A stretch of 54,505 bases of DNA from Fibrobacter sp. (GCA_017412605.1 JAFPWY010000005.1:1-54505), one strand, 5' to 3'; positions 28,001-37,130 are shown, counted from the first letter of the stretch. Numbers and translations are program-made. The notes: generated from the letters alone by a model not told the origin.

Positions 28001-31000
28001 TGGAGACGGCCCTATTTGTGACACGAATATAATATCTCATTATCCGTACAAGATTGCAGTCATGAGGCGGACGCTTGATAAGAATAACCCGACAACAGAG
28101 GATATTTACCTGAATTCTATTTTCCACGTTGTTGGATACGATACGATTCATGATTGGGGTAAAAAGAAAAGGGGATATTCTTTCCCGTTTATCATGGGTG
28201 TTAAGGTGCTTCCGGAGGGAGTGTTCAAGGATGTGCGCAAATTATTTAAGGATGCCTCAGATGCTTACATAGCCGGCATGATGGATAAGATAGGTGCTTG
28301 GATTGGGCTGTACTCGTACACTTTTGACGCTCCGGATGATTCGACATTTTCTGTTGTTGGCAATGCGAGGTATGATAAGAGCGGATTGGATTCTGTTTCG
28401 TCTTTTGGGCTGAATACCTATTTTCCGGGGGATACATTTCACATTGACAGTGTGTGGAAAGATTCCTGCGACCACAAGGTATGTACGGCTGACTCGTTGA
28501 TGAATTTTTATAATTATGGAACGAATCTTTATCATTGGTTTAATAATTTTGAAAGTAAGTCAGTCCTTTGGGAGTCGGGTAAGTATGTGTACTCCGACAC
28601 GGTTCCCCCTGATACAATGTATGGTGTTGATGTACGTAACGGGACGGCCGACCAGCGTGCGTGCGCACAGAATTTAAGCGACACGGCCTCTGCCGACAGG
28701 GCAATTTGCGGCCCGGCTACGCCGGCATCCGCTTTCGACCCGGATACGCTTGCCTTGACAAAACCCCATGCCAGGATGCTCAACATCACCGTCGGTCATG
28801 GGTATGGTTCGCATTTCACTGACCGTTCCCTGAATGCACCGAGTGGCTGTAGTGAACATGATAATTCGGGCAAAGAAGTCATGGTGAAACTCACCTTCAA
28901 CGTGGATTCAACCTACTGGGAACCGCATTGGGGTTACACCAACCTTGCAAACACCTTCGTACGCTTTGACCCGACGAACTCTACCTTGTATGGGAACAAG
29001 GGCTACTTCTTTGCGAATGAGGCGGACAAGGATACCCTCGGGCCTAGCTTCTCGAACTTCTATGGACTTTCGGGGTGGAATTTCTCGTATTCCAAGGATG
29101 ATGCTATGATTACGGCGTTCGAGGCGCAACGCTTCCCGATGCGCGGCTCAATTGCGAACCCGCTCTGGTTCCCCGACGAAAGGGACGACTCGGTCAAGAT
29201 AAGGTTCCCATCTACATTCCGCTGGCACTATTTCGGGAGCAGCACCGGGACCCGGTTCGGAGCCGTGGCGGAAGGCATCCGCGTTGACGGTTCGCATTTC
29301 CGAGAAGAACTTGCAAGCAGCACTGCGCATAGTCAGGTTATGCCCATTGGTGGAAACGTGCCGGTAGACCCGCTGAGCGTTAGCTTCGTTATTGCTCCGC
29401 GGCTTGCGCCTGCAGGTGCGATGGTGCAGGATACGACCAAGTTCGGTGTACCTTACCCTTACCCGTACCAATCTATCAGTGGCTTAAAGATGCCGGACAG
29501 CCTTGCCCCTGATTTCAAATTTTATACGACGGAGCGGGCCCGCATCCACTTCAAGGTGGGCGACTGGAATGATACCCATTGGGATTCGCTCTATGTTGTA
29601 AGCAGTTCCCTGCTTGTCCGCAATCCGGTTACGGATTCTAGCCTGTACCCGTCTTCGCCAATTAAATTTAGTATGCACAATATAGAGCTTGTCGCTGCGG
29701 CCGTTGGCAAGAGCGTACTCGACACCTTCTACAGCTATTCCATCGACACGTCGGATTACGTTCGTGGTGGTTGTCCCGGCTACAACGGAAATGCTCCCAG
29801 CTGTTGGATGGTCCCGTACGATTCCCTGCACGTTCCAAGTATAGACCCACTTACGTATGGCGGTTCTTCGGCTGTTCCCGAATCCAGCTTGGTACTTGTT
29901 TTGTTGGACAGCAATGGCACAGCGATTCATGACCAACAGTGGAACATAAAATTTGATTCCTTTAAAAGCCAATGGAGTGTTGGTGTAGAAGGGATCAACA
30001 TGCCGGACACTCTCGGCTACGTTTACTCGCGTGGTTCGGTGAAGTTCTCCGGTACCGACCGGTCGCATGTCGTGCCATTGGACAGCGTCTTGTCGCAGAA
30101 TAACGAAGTCTATAGGCATCATGCGGAGGATATCCCGTGGTATAGGGACGTGTCGTACTCCGTCACGGGTATGTACCTGCGCGACACCTCGATCTCGGAA
30201 GACAGCCTTCTTCCGCATCCCTATCTGAGCGCCACTATGGATTCGTCTTCGAAGTATTTCGTTGTGGATTGGGATGGAAGTTCTCCAGATTCCCGCATGG
30301 CCGAAATCGCGACGTTCCGGGGTCGCGTCCCCGGTGATTCCGCCTACTGGCGGTTGCAATACGTGGACGGTGCCGGCATCCGCGAGGTGATTGACGAGGG
30401 TATACAGGATACTGCCGTGGATAAGCTTCCGTTCCCCGTGCTTGCTCGTTATGACTTGAGCCATTTGCAGGGGACGGTCACGTTCGAACTTCTGTACGGC
30501 AATCCTAACGGGACTTTGTTCCGCATCGATAAGGTTGTTCATGTGGGGAACCGGGTAAATCCGGGTGACACAGCCTACGTGCAGGCCATGTACGGTAATG
30601 CGGGCGTATGGTTTGATGAGGGGGCGTGGGGCCCGGATCCGGTCGATGTGACCGTGCGCGCTGTCGCTCCGGATGAATACCTCTACGATGCCTTCGGGGA
30701 TCTCGATATCGTGGGCCCGGTGGTGGAGGTCCTGCCGTCGCACAACTTTGGCGACTCCATTGGTCAGTGGCCCGAGGTGCGAGTAAAACTCCTTCGTGAC
30801 GATGTTGAGTCTCGTAAATTGAAAGTAGAGGAACTCAAGATTTATAAACCGGACTTTGAAAATCGCGAGATCGTGCCGCTGGATGTTCAGTCTTCGGCAT
30901 GCTTCCGTTACGCCACCCCTCCGCTGCTTGAAGATGATTCCGTTTCCTGTGCAAAAGATTCCACATGGGACTATGTCTATCTTAAGGCGAAAACATCCTC

Positions 31001-33935
31001 GTTCTCGGATTTTATCGTGCTTGATACTGCAACGGCAGCATCGTTTGAACCAGTCATAACGCCTGTTCTCCCGGATACCTTGCTTTGTGCGGAACCTGCA
31101 TTGGATACCGTTTGGGCGGGTACGTTCAACGGAAAACTGGAATTTGCAAGTCCGTGTGTAGGCCGTGGTAACTATTTGTTACAATTGCGTACCGACAATA
31201 CTGTCGCTGCCGAACATAGGGGCATGTTGGCCGGAACCACTATTGCATGGGAAATGCGTAACGATGACATTTGGCTCCCGACGGACATTTACACGTCCCG
31301 TGTTGATGTCTATGGCGTGGACGGCTCGACGGAGCATTTGCGCGGTCCCATGGTCCGCATTGACTCGCTTCTGCCCATGCTTTACGACATGGATGTGACC
31401 CTCGCTGATGGCGATGGCGGTTCCCGTGTGGTGACTGTGTCTGCATCGCTTGTGGATTCTGTGAGCGGGGTTGACCGGGTGGTGCTTGATGTACGCTTCG
31501 GTGGAAGGGTCGTTGAAAAACGCGTCGTGCCGTTCGGCGGAGTGCCCGATACGCTACTTTACGAGCCGTTCGTGATTTCGCCCGCGTTGCTGTATGGCTG
31601 CAAGGGCTGCCGTGCGACGGTGGATGTTCGCGTTGAGGATATGGGACACAATTATGTTGAATCTTCTTGGCGTTCCGGACAAATTTATCCTTTCCCGTCG
31701 TCGCTCGTGCTGTGGTACCCGATGTCGGAGGGTAGCGGGGATGCAGTTCACGAGGTTCTCGGTAACAAGTTAAACTTGTCGACAGACCCGTTGTCTAATC
31801 CTTGGGCCTATGGCGGAAGACTGTCGCTGTTAGATCCGGGAGACCGAAGTATGTCTTCGAGCGTTCTTCATGTTGATTCCGTGACTCCGATGAGTGTTGA
31901 GTTTGATGCAATCATTGGTGCTCGCAGCGGTATTGTGCTTATCTGGTATGATGATAGTTCCTCGCTTACAATAGGAATAGAGAATAGAAAGTTCTATGTG
32001 GATGCAGGGTATGGTGCTGTGGAACTTTCGCATTTTGTCGGTAGTGGAGCTTCTGAACGTTATGTATTTGTATTTGATAGTTCTTTCGTTTCCTTGTATA
32101 TAGATGGGAACTTTGTTGAGCAGAAGATTCTTCCAGGCGGTTTTGCTTTGCGTGATAATGGACGTCCTGCATTGGGGCGTCTGCTTAGTGGTCAAGTTTC
32201 TGCTTACTTCCGTATGTCGGATCTTCGTGTTTATCGTTCTGCACTCACTGCGGAACAGGTGCACGATTTGTTTATTGGAGCTCCTCCGCCAGACGAGCCG
32301 GATACTTCCGTGATCGATTCCACCCCGGTCTGGCTCGCGGTTCGCTCCGTGGAACTTGATTCCGTGTCTGGTCTCGTGGTGGACCAGTCCTGTGCTCTGC
32401 CTGGTCGTTCGTACTTGCGCCAAGGCTCGGGAACATCCGGCATGGCAGTCTGGAACGTGGATGCGCCCCGTGCCGGGAACTATGCCCTGTACGTATTCGG
32501 TCGAGGCTATCCGTCCGGCAACTCGCGTGTAGAGGTTTCCGTGAACGGAGTAGATGTCGGCGCATACGAACTGCGGCCCTCCGGTCTGTGGGAAAGTTCC
32601 CGCATGGGCGATTCGCTTCTGTTCGCGCTTGACTCCGGCCTGAACCGCATTGCGCTGCGTCCGCTCGGCGGAGCGGAACTTGCGGGCGTCGCGGTGGGCT
32701 CCGCGCCGAGCCTCCCCGAGGCGCACCTCGTGGATTACGGCCTGTCCGAATGGGCATCGCCTGAGCCGCGTGTGGAAGCCCTCATCTCCTATGAAAACGC
32801 CTACGATGTGACGTGGGCACGTCCGAGAATAAAGTTGCGCAACCTCACCGGCCAGTATATATATGGCGTCCGCATCCGCTATTATTATTCGGGCGAGGGG
32901 CCCGCTGTGTCGGGAATATCGTGGTACCCTGGAGGCCCGGTATCGATAGTGCACGATGCGGGAGACGTATATTACGCTGAGTATGCGCTTTCCGAACCCT
33001 TGCCTCCATATGGCTCCCCGTATTTTGGGAGCGACATCCAGATCGGCTTGGAACGTATTCCGAATACCAAGCACTGGAAAATCCAGGACGACCCGAGCTA
33101 CGAGCACGGCTCGACCCGCGGTTATGTGGAGGCGAAGGGACTCGTTGTGTTGGATTCCAAGGGTGAGATGCTCAACGGCTGGAATTGTGTCGATGACGGC
33201 ATGCCCGCGACAACCCCCGCATCGGGTATCCGAGCGCTCGCTGCCGAGGAGTCCAACGAGCCGTGGAAGAACAGCACTATTGCAGTCTATGTCGAAAACA
33301 ACGGTTCTGACAGCCTTTCCGGATTCGAGGCGCGGTACTACTATCGCGATGCTACGGGTACGATGGAACCGCCCGACTGGTACTACCTCGGGCCGGATAC
33401 TGCCTCTGCGATACCTTCGAAGGTGGCCGCTGGCGGTAACCTTTACTATGTTTCCCTAGTGTACAATAACGTAGTCCTCAAGCCTGGCAAGCGTTCGGCT
33501 GCCGTGAAGTTCGGGCTCCATGCTCGGGGTTGGTCTGAATCCGCATATAGCGCATCCGATGACCCGTCACATCACGGGATCGGTACGGGCAAGAACCTGC
33601 TCGAGGCGGATTCCGTCGTGGTGCTTGACCGGAACGGAAACCTGCTCTGGGGTAATGTGCCACGGCCGAACTTCCAGAACAACGTTGTTGCAAGTGATTC
33701 CGGTTCGAGTCGCGTGACTCGTGTGGGCGATGTTGTATATGTGAATGTCGACCAGACGGGGTATTACTACCTTGAGGTCGTGGATGCCTTTGGAACGGTG
33801 AAAAACCGCCTTTTCGAAGGGACATGGAACGTTGGCGAGCATACGGTGCAGATACCCGCATCCGCGATGAAGGCCGGTCGTTACATCGTGCTAAGACGAG
33901 GGAATACTATACTTAATTGGCAGTTGCTGAAATAG
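22041..33935 (+). CDS. Giant multidomain secreted protein with lipase-like N-terminus and LamG/CBM-like C-terminus
   Basis: The 3,964-residue protein starts at ATG 22041 (AAAAGGA upstream) with a signal peptide ending near LSAAQ. Residues about 35-300 resemble triacylglycerol-lipase-type alpha/beta hydrolases: FVVIADGAAGLAVREYIQSS (144-163) aligns with the nucleophile region and NTPHEGTGLAD (177-187) with the conserved TPH..G segment, but the serine is missing (Gly151 in DGAAG). The long middle is made of Ig-like beta modules, including DRTPPAIV and RLALSFNVRD stretches and a FlgD-like GEYRFRVCILDSVGN. A LamG-like domain lies at about 3220-3414 (LVLWYPMSEGSG to YRSALTAEQVHDLF), a CBM6/35-like module at 3428-3555, two CBM3-like modules at 3564-3874 (each with RYYY) and a sorting-type C-terminus at 3884-3964 (GTWNVGEHTVQIP). 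Type IX secretion is plausible but not shown. It heads the FISUMP/LolA-like block. Confidence 0.8.
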   Translation: MKKGMRFLCKVVCFAVVLLCAGNLSAAQVEPASGTIYILLGTSRGGQNVTDWQGAGIKGFVQNNILGASGDTSLVNEYYYDLSSGTPAEFARNRLFRSSGTSILDSAQLKWFKNSKNSVVVSQRNHYKNLSALKSARPDSVPSRFVVIADGAAGLAVREYIQSSAYKGEIANVLFFNTPHEGTGLADQVVLSGTNGLDRDSDNSKYVALVPLALAAYIVGGVDGLQDLMISLLKDAVMAMAYSVGDVGDVLSGDSLLEGYSAGNASTWYLTQDASESDGKYKDALSNNTVGADSLLGSVQLLNSYSMNSGFNHPMYNVIYSYGLPSVGNGRRTLPDFVEQAKSHVSTKKLAQVLADSLGNTLGIDLSSASDAVRARLDSMARDILSGTAASTLSRKYGEYSGQIGTALKVAEGVNEIRNMKLNKDDVPGSLYKLLRVVDKFIPDSYKSELYLLFMKYFSPEVRDALSNTGDKVHEGLAFAANSLANYSLNFFDEGTFDVPYYSAIGESVKAFREAGAERRGYDFGDILDKRSSYATAFSSYKSKLKELDEYRDLLADIGELEADRQVVDLALNVGCEIADKVNPGVGKACSAAEFATNVALVGAISSKTAKLARKSGVLAHTRSLALMASVTEKENFSARDYHDTTFLVSVADLEQMLSASPHVYIVSERTVQGNDTLIVPQLVDDSGNGMTKINLRNFEPAGNTASSIPPMEVKDVSYDAAGNRIVRYGELKSFHATSYLSEIVFQIDDLHPDSIRSFSVDFNNRGQIIFDRGDGAWKVYFEIAYSRMEPLAELSASPVSPDGRFILNIESVLNLYKQKTGNTIPPSAILGDGTNVLYVAVVNKLGASCSARFSYLFQATELKGEPGWPLKYTEVSRFGNAYATLYNVAYDYITVDSAGLRVTQLSTGKKDSVAAKVSLDYASSYGSGWRADVNTDSIWNNIDTLSSGDYLFEWDFAIKVTTQSGTSVSHHVVPSRARLDATRPGLKLQVPNHVVGGTLADANWANVRDTLRDGALRAIRAFAVNLSLGTVDTLFYKAHVNAEFQDIRWKQAHVPMAEGRYAVVVQAYDYGDPDAATMDSLQHVGLDSGRTSWSKVIDASTGKFVQGINGVTLNDTIWVDRTPPAIVAGSTSVHSVPDSSRTGCLDSSKVTSVGYPVYNSCNRLALSFNVRDVLANRSDAQVRVKLLFKDSVTEHERLFDDVLEWNGNTGHYNFIEPATGRIRDGVYSLTAEIRDMAGNVTKEKLADKVVFDRRAPSVNLRAGAFFPTDSSVTDAVADISQAADDSRNVSAVSCYRMLETPDSTFAWTFVRKDSASATADLFSFAIPVIDWAHGRADGQWFLHARCYDDAGNPGYGMDYFGVGARYPRITYPGDTVNSFYYGTVLIKGEAPNPSVQEHSDLGVSFDVEWKLDTATTWRTDGIELITVGAGSQVRDLALWHIPDSVSGMCVLRLSVRACDTCAPVTDEKEVPVYGWFNPLLDTAAVKVLVKAPLGQSVGVWDTIGITLDKPGDTALWKLDARLYVRSQSDTSLVEAMTYSVPRMSVPPFSGEPSGLLNGLHVWQKGGAWTLRWSGTAKGAIADTAVLDSLRRDSTYTVPANVKRMVPRLVLKYREGTSVVGGVPPRARRDTVSVPAVSLDSLGLVIPAYDNVLEWNLDSLDGDTLRITFNSDSAFIVDLSTVQGADSIIYCGAASRHAYDAVAGAFGVGTLYVHPDEYGVRLPWRGIARTGQVPGSDTVFAKFIVYALSDPSRVVTIDTSWLLVRASVAMVAVDTLAPAPADIYSPNTSGQKSVFRYGIAGLGSHVRTEVLYANDSVAKTLDANLFVKAGLSDATSMVSWDGKLADGKMAPLGEYRFRVCILDSVGNTVSSMESKPFHILDGSSVIAVGTGGVGGTTAELLIDEVFEDLGEARFVGSIDYLMKVREQGEFLPEQYRTFNYRWSVPTDAKQAPALWRKTRFSLGIQRQRDKFPVTIAVLLATEGYDLRGDGPICDTNIISHYPYKIAVMRRTLDKNNPTTEDIYLNSIFHVVGYDTIHDWGKKKRGYSFPFIMGVKVLPEGVFKDVRKLFKDASDAYIAGMMDKIGAWIGLYSYTFDAPDDSTFSVVGNARYDKSGLDSVSSFGLNTYFPGDTFHIDSVWKDSCDHKVCTADSLMNFYNYGTNLYHWFNNFESKSVLWESGKYVYSDTVPPDTMYGVDVRNGTADQRACAQNLSDTASADRAICGPATPASAFDPDTLALTKPHARMLNITVGHGYGSHFTDRSLNAPSGCSEHDNSGKEVMVKLTFNVDSTYWEPHWGYTNLANTFVRFDPTNSTLYGNKGYFFANEADKDTLGPSFSNFYGLSGWNFSYSKDDAMITAFEAQRFPMRGSIANPLWFPDERDDSVKIRFPSTFRWHYFGSSTGTRFGAVAEGIRVDGSHFREELASSTAHSQVMPIGGNVPVDPLSVSFVIAPRLAPAGAMVQDTTKFGVPYPYPYQSISGLKMPDSLAPDFKFYTTERARIHFKVGDWNDTHWDSLYVVSSSLLVRNPVTDSSLYPSSPIKFSMHNIELVAAAVGKSVLDTFYSYSIDTSDYVRGGCPGYNGNAPSCWMVPYDSLHVPSIDPLTYGGSSAVPESSLVLVLLDSNGTAIHDQQWNIKFDSFKSQWSVGVEGINMPDTLGYVYSRGSVKFSGTDRSHVVPLDSVLSQNNEVYRHHAEDIPWYRDVSYSVTGMYLRDTSISEDSLLPHPYLSATMDSSSKYFVVDWDGSSPDSRMAEIATFRGRVPGDSAYWRLQYVDGAGIREVIDEGIQDTAVDKLPFPVLARYDLSHLQGTVTFELLYGNPNGTLFRIDKVVHVGNRVNPGDTAYVQAMYGNAGVWFDEGAWGPDPVDVTVRAVAPDEYLYDAFGDLDIVGPVVEVLPSHNFGDSIGQWPEVRVKLLRDDVESRKLKVEELKIYKPDFENREIVPLDVQSSACFRYATPPLLEDDSVSCAKDSTWDYVYLKAKTSSFSDFIVLDTATAASFEPVITPVLPDTLLCAEPALDTVWAGTFNGKLEFASPCVGRGNYLLQLRTDNTVAAEHRGMLAGTTIAWEMRNDDIWLPTDIYTSRVDVYGVDGSTEHLRGPMVRIDSLLPMLYDMDVTLADGDGGSRVVTVSASLVDSVSGVDRVVLDVRFGGRVVEKRVVPFGGVPDTLLYEPFVISPALLYGCKGCRATVDVRVEDMGHNYVESSWRSGQIYPFPSSLVLWYPMSEGSGDAVHEVLGNKLNLSTDPLSNPWAYGGRLSLLDPGDRSMSSSVLHVDSVTPMSVEFDAIIGARSGIVLIWYDDSSSLTIGIENRKFYVDAGYGAVELSHFVGSGASERYVFVFDSSFVSLYIDGNFVEQKILPGGFALRDNGRPALGRLLSGQVSAYFRMSDLRVYRSALTAEQVHDLFIGAPPPDEPDTSVIDSTPVWLAVRSVELDSVSGLVVDQSCALPGRSYLRQGSGTSGMAVWNVDAPRAGNYALYVFGRGYPSGNSRVEVSVNGVDVGAYELRPSGLWESSRMGDSLLFALDSGLNRIALRPLGGAELAGVAVGSAPSLPEAHLVDYGLSEWASPEPRVEALISYENAYDVTWARPRIKLRNLTGQYIYGVRIRYYYSGEGPAVSGISWYPGGPVSIVHDAGDVYYAEYALSEPLPPYGSPYFGSDIQIGLERIPNTKHWKIQDDPSYEHGSTRGYVEAKGLVVLDSKGEMLNGWNCVDDGMPATTPASGIRALAAEESNEPWKNSTIAVYVENNGSDSLSGFEARYYYRDATGTMEPPDWYYLGPDTASAIPSKVAAGGNLYYVSLVYNNVVLKPGKRSAAVKFGLHARGWSESAYSASDDPSHHGIGTGKNLLEADSVVVLDRNGNLLWGNVPRPNFQNNVVASDSGSSRVTRVGDVVYVNVDQTGYYYLEVVDAFGTVKNRLFEGTWNVGEHTVQIPASAMKAGRYIVLRRGNTILNWQLLK
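32727..33935 (+). repeat. 1.2-kb direct repeat, copy 1 (3' end of the giant gene)
   Basis: This segment encodes the two CBM3-like modules and the C-terminal sorting domain. It is repeated in the same orientation at 37131-38338, with several long identical stretches. The two copies differ by one base in length (1209 against 1208). Confidence 0.9.
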
Positions 33936-33947
33936 GGGTAAAACTAT

Positions 33948-34814
33948 ATGAATAGACTTGTCAAGGTTGATCTCCTTTTTGCCATATCCATTATTCTGTC
34001 TGCGTGCATCTTTGATGACGAGGAAGAAGGGGAAAAGTGGAATGTAGCGAAGGTGTGCCCGGAAACAGGAACGAATTCCTACGGCATGCCCAACCGAGGC
34101 ACATTTACCGATGAACGAGATGGACAGGTGTACAAGTATACCACTATCGGGGACCAAGTGTGGATGGCGGAGAATTTGAGGTTTGAACTGCCTCAGCCGT
34201 ATAGCATGTGTTATGGAATGGAATATTGTTATCCTAAAAAAAGATCTTTAACAGATACGGCGACTACTTGTTTTAAAGATACCACAAAACTTACCGATAT
34301 AGCCCAAAGAATGCAGTTAGTTTGTATCGACAATGACTGTATAGTCGAGGAATATTGCAAGAAATTTGGCAGGTACTATGCGCTCAAGGAGGGGGTGCCG
34401 AATACGGACTATGCTCTCTTGAACCGTGATGTAGTAGATACCGTGTGTCCAAAGGGGTGGCATCTGCCTACAAAAGCGGAGTGGATGATTTTGGGAAAAA
34501 ATGTTGAATATGAGTATTTTAGATTGACCAGTGATGATTCTCTATTAGCAGATAGGTATATTAGAGCGGAAAGTAATGAGTGCGGATTTTCTGCTTTGCT
34601 TGGCGGGTATATTAATGAAAATGGATCTTTAAATAGAATGTTTCTTACTGTAGGTTATTATTGGACATCTACGGCAAGAAGCGAGAGTTCAGTGGAGACT
34701 ATGCTTTTTATTGCCAATGGAGACCCGACCCCTTTTGGTCCTGATGCTGGCTTTAACACTATTCGTTGCATAATGGACAGTCCCATGTCAACTCAGAGGT
34801 CGGATACCCCTTGA
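33948..34814 (+). CDS. FISUMP-domain lipoprotein
   Basis: The 288-residue protein has a lipoprotein leader ending LSAC (Cys20), followed at once by the acidic FDDEEEGE. The FISUMP core is GMPNRGTFTDERDGQ with YTTIGDQVWMAENLRFE, later EEYCKKFGRYYALKEG, VCPKGWHLPTKAEW and the terminal TIRCIMD. It begins 12 bases after the giant gene and is likely cotranscribed with it. Compared with its paralogues the C-terminus carries about ten extra residues after the usual end. The nearest relative is the broken gene at 36188-36981, which shares the AQ.M..CIDNDC..EEYCKKFGRYY block. Molecular function is unknown. Confidence 0.9.
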   Translation: MNRLVKVDLLFAISIILSACIFDDEEEGEKWNVAKVCPETGTNSYGMPNRGTFTDERDGQVYKYTTIGDQVWMAENLRFELPQPYSMCYGMEYCYPKKRSLTDTATTCFKDTTKLTDIAQRMQLVCIDNDCIVEEYCKKFGRYYALKEGVPNTDYALLNRDVVDTVCPKGWHLPTKAEWMILGKNVEYEYFRLTSDDSLLADRYIRAESNECGFSALLGGYINENGSLNRMFLTVGYYWTSTARSESSVETMLFIANGDPTPFGPDAGFNTIRCIMDSPMSTQRSDTP

Positions 34815-34868
34815 AATGTGACATAAAATACGATTTTTGACTAGAAATTGTAGATAATGGAGAAAAAC

Positions 34869-35534
34869 ATGAAAAAAATGGTCCTGTTTCTATTTTTTTT
34901 GATTTTCCCCTTGTTGACATCATGTACGACAGGTTCTGATGAAGATGAAGTTTGGGATGCAGCAAAGGTGTGCCCGGAAACGGGTACGAACTCCTATGGC
35001 ATGCCCAATCGCGGCACGTTCACAGATGAGCGCGACGGGCAGGTGTATAAGTACACCACTATCGGAAAACAGGTGTGGATGGCACAGAACCTAAATTACG
35101 ACGTGGAAAAGGACGCCTGCTACTATGAGGAGGACGATTGCCGGACAATGGGCCGTGTCTACTATCCGACGGAACGTCCCTGCCCTGCCGGGTGGCACGT
35201 GCCAACTATAGAAGAGTGGTATCAACTTTTCAATGTTTTTGGCGGCGAAACCGAAGCAACGACACCCTTGAAAGCGACTTACAGTTGGACGGCGCTGAAT
35301 CCTGGGGATATGCCAAACGGCACGGATGATTGCGGTTTTAGCGCAGTTTTTGCCGTTAACGGTCGCGAAACAATGGGCTTTGAATCGGGCTTCCTAAGTT
35401 CAACCATGACTCCTGAAGGAAATTGTGACACGGGACATCTCTGGACCGTTTCATTCTCGTCGTATAAACGCATTGCTTGTTGGAATGATTTGTGCCATTA
35501 TTCCTCTCAATACGTTCGTTGTGTAAAGGACTAA
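34869..35534 (+). CDS. FISUMP-domain lipoprotein, short form
   Basis: The 221-residue protein starts at ATG 34869; GGAGA at 34859-34863 is its ribosome binding site, so the upstream ATG 34857 is rejected. The leader ends LTSC (Cys19) and is followed by TTGSDEDE. The FISUMP core is intact (GMPNRGTFTDERDGQ, TTIGKQVWMAQNLNYD), and the middle is shorter than in the other copies: CRTMGRVYYPTERPCPAGWHVPTIEEW. This shorter form is the more typical layout of the family, ending YVRCVKD. It lies three bases before the LolA-like gene, which suggests tight coupling of the two products. Confidence 0.9.
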   Translation: MKKMVLFLFFLIFPLLTSCTTGSDEDEVWDAAKVCPETGTNSYGMPNRGTFTDERDGQVYKYTTIGKQVWMAQNLNYDVEKDACYYEEDDCRTMGRVYYPTERPCPAGWHVPTIEEWYQLFNVFGGETEATTPLKATYSWTALNPGDMPNGTDDCGFSAVFAVNGRETMGFESGFLSSTMTPEGNCDTGHLWTVSFSSYKRIACWNDLCHYSSQYVRCVKD

Positions 35535-35537
35535 TTT

Positions 35538-36173
35538 ATGAAAAAAATCATCTTTACCCTCCTCTTTTTTTCCATTTCCTCCTTCGCTCTTTCCCTTGAC
35601 CAGGTCCGTACGGACCTCAAGAAGTCTGCGCTTTCACGTGATTCCGTGGAAATGAGCATTCGGACAACGGTCAACACCCCTGCGGGCAAACAAGTTGTCT
35701 CCATCTACATGGTGCAAAAGGGCGCGTCCAAGACTTACACCGAGATGAAATCCTCGCTTTTGAACCAGCGTAGCATTGTGAACGGTGCTCGTATGAAGGT
35801 GATTGATCTGAATACGAAAAAGTCGCAGATATTGCCGTACAATGGCGAGGCTTTGGAGGCGCAATCCTATACGAAGTTCAACCCGCTTGATTCCGGCGAC
35901 TGGCAGGAACCGGTTCATGTGTCCGACAACCTGTATTCTATTACGGGCTCGCAGGGGGTTTTGTATTACGATTCTGTTAAAAAACGTATAGAAAAAATCG
36001 AGAGCAACGATGCCGAAAAGAATACACTGACCACATTTACCTACGACGCGATGAACGAACTCAAAAAGATGGAAGTCTCGGTAATCGTGTCCGGTATCGA
36101 AACTAAAGTGACGACAGAAATCCTCGCTTTGCGTAGCTCTGCTAAGTTTCCAGATAAGTTATTTGATTTTTAA
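35538..36173 (+). CDS. LolA-like periplasmic protein, copy 1
   Basis: The 211-residue protein has a signal peptide (MKKIIFTLLFFSISSFALS) with no lipobox. The mature part alternates strands in the manner of LolA/outer-membrane lipoprotein-sorting proteins: VEMSIRTTVNTPAGKQVVS, KTYTEMKSSLLNQRSIVNG, then a helix-poor half ending SSAKFPDKLFDF, like the C-terminal strand of that fold. It is not the housekeeping LolA by obvious motif, so I call it LolA-like by pattern only. Placement three bases after a FISUMP lipoprotein gene suggests it carries or folds that lipoprotein; this is inference. A second copy lies at 39179-39814. Confidence 0.55.
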   Translation: MKKIIFTLLFFSISSFALSLDQVRTDLKKSALSRDSVEMSIRTTVNTPAGKQVVSIYMVQKGASKTYTEMKSSLLNQRSIVNGARMKVIDLNTKKSQILPYNGEALEAQSYTKFNPLDSGDWQEPVHVSDNLYSITGSQGVLYYDSVKKRIEKIESNDAEKNTLTTFTYDAMNELKKMEVSVIVSGIETKVTTEILALRSSAKFPDKLFDF

Positions 36174-36187
36174 ACCTAGAATTTTAT

Positions 36188-36981
36188 ATGAGAAATAAAC
36201 TGTTCCTATTTACTTTGCTTTTAGCAAGTCTGTTGACCGCCTGTCTATCGGATGACGATGACGGGGAAAAATGGGATGCGGCAAAAGTCTGCCCAGAAGA
36301 GGGGACGAATGCTTATGGTATGCCCAATCGCGGAACATTCACTGATGAGCGTGATGGACAGGTGTACAAGTATACCACCATCGGCAATCAGGTATGGATG
36401 GCGGAGAATTTGCGGTTTGCGTTGCCATACCCGTATAGTTTTTGCTATGGAATAGAAGCCTGCTATACACATGAAAAAAAACATCATGTAAGAAAGATTC
36501 TATTGAGCTTGCAGAAATAGCTCAAACAATGCGTTCGTCATGCACCGATAACGACTGCATTGCCGAAGAATATTGCAAAAAGTTTGGGAGATATTATTCG
36601 CTTAAGGATAGAGGGACTGAAGCTTGGCTTCTAAATCGCGATGTTGTAGATAGCGTGTGTCCCAAAGGTTGGCATGTGCCATCGAAGGATGAATGGCAAA
36701 TTTTAATAAATAATGTTGAAAATGATATTTCGAGATTGTTAAGCAGTGAAATTTATTTATTTGAAAATACCCATGGAGTGGAAAATGATATTTGCGGTTT
36801 TTCTGTCTTATATGCGGGCAATTATCAATCAGGAGAAATAAAATGGCTTTTTTCTTCAGCGGATTTTTGGACAAGGACGGCTAGTGATCCTTACTATGCC
36901 GTAGAAGCGTTGTTTTCTTCAGGAGAAATCAAACTTACTCAAGATTACAATACCATTTCTCTCCGCTGTTTGAAAGATTAG
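36188..36981 (+). pseudogene. FISUMP-domain lipoprotein gene broken at an A8 run
   Basis: The first frame (36188-36520) gives a normal leader ending LTAC (Cys19), the acidic LSDDDDGE and the FISUMP core, then drifts after CYTHEKK. The second frame, picked up from about 36475, continues SCKKDSIELAEIAQTM, DNDCIAEEYCKKFGRYYSL, VCPKGWHVPSKDEW and RCLKD, matching the paralogue at 33948-34814. The frame changes at eight consecutive A residues (36474-36481). One extra A, or two fewer, restores a single frame of about 264 residues. This may be a decayed gene, a phase-variable gene, a slippage-dependent gene or a sequence error. Confidence 0.85.
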
Positions 36982-37130
36982 CTATGTCACCCGTATGGGG
37001 TGACGTGGGGTATCTTACCTTTCCAGCCCAAAGAACACTGCCGCGAGTGGTGGGTGCTATATGGATGGAGGGCGTATGACTTTCCTCGGGTATTTTTTTT
37101 GTTGCATTGTTTCAACTGTTTTCTCCAAGG

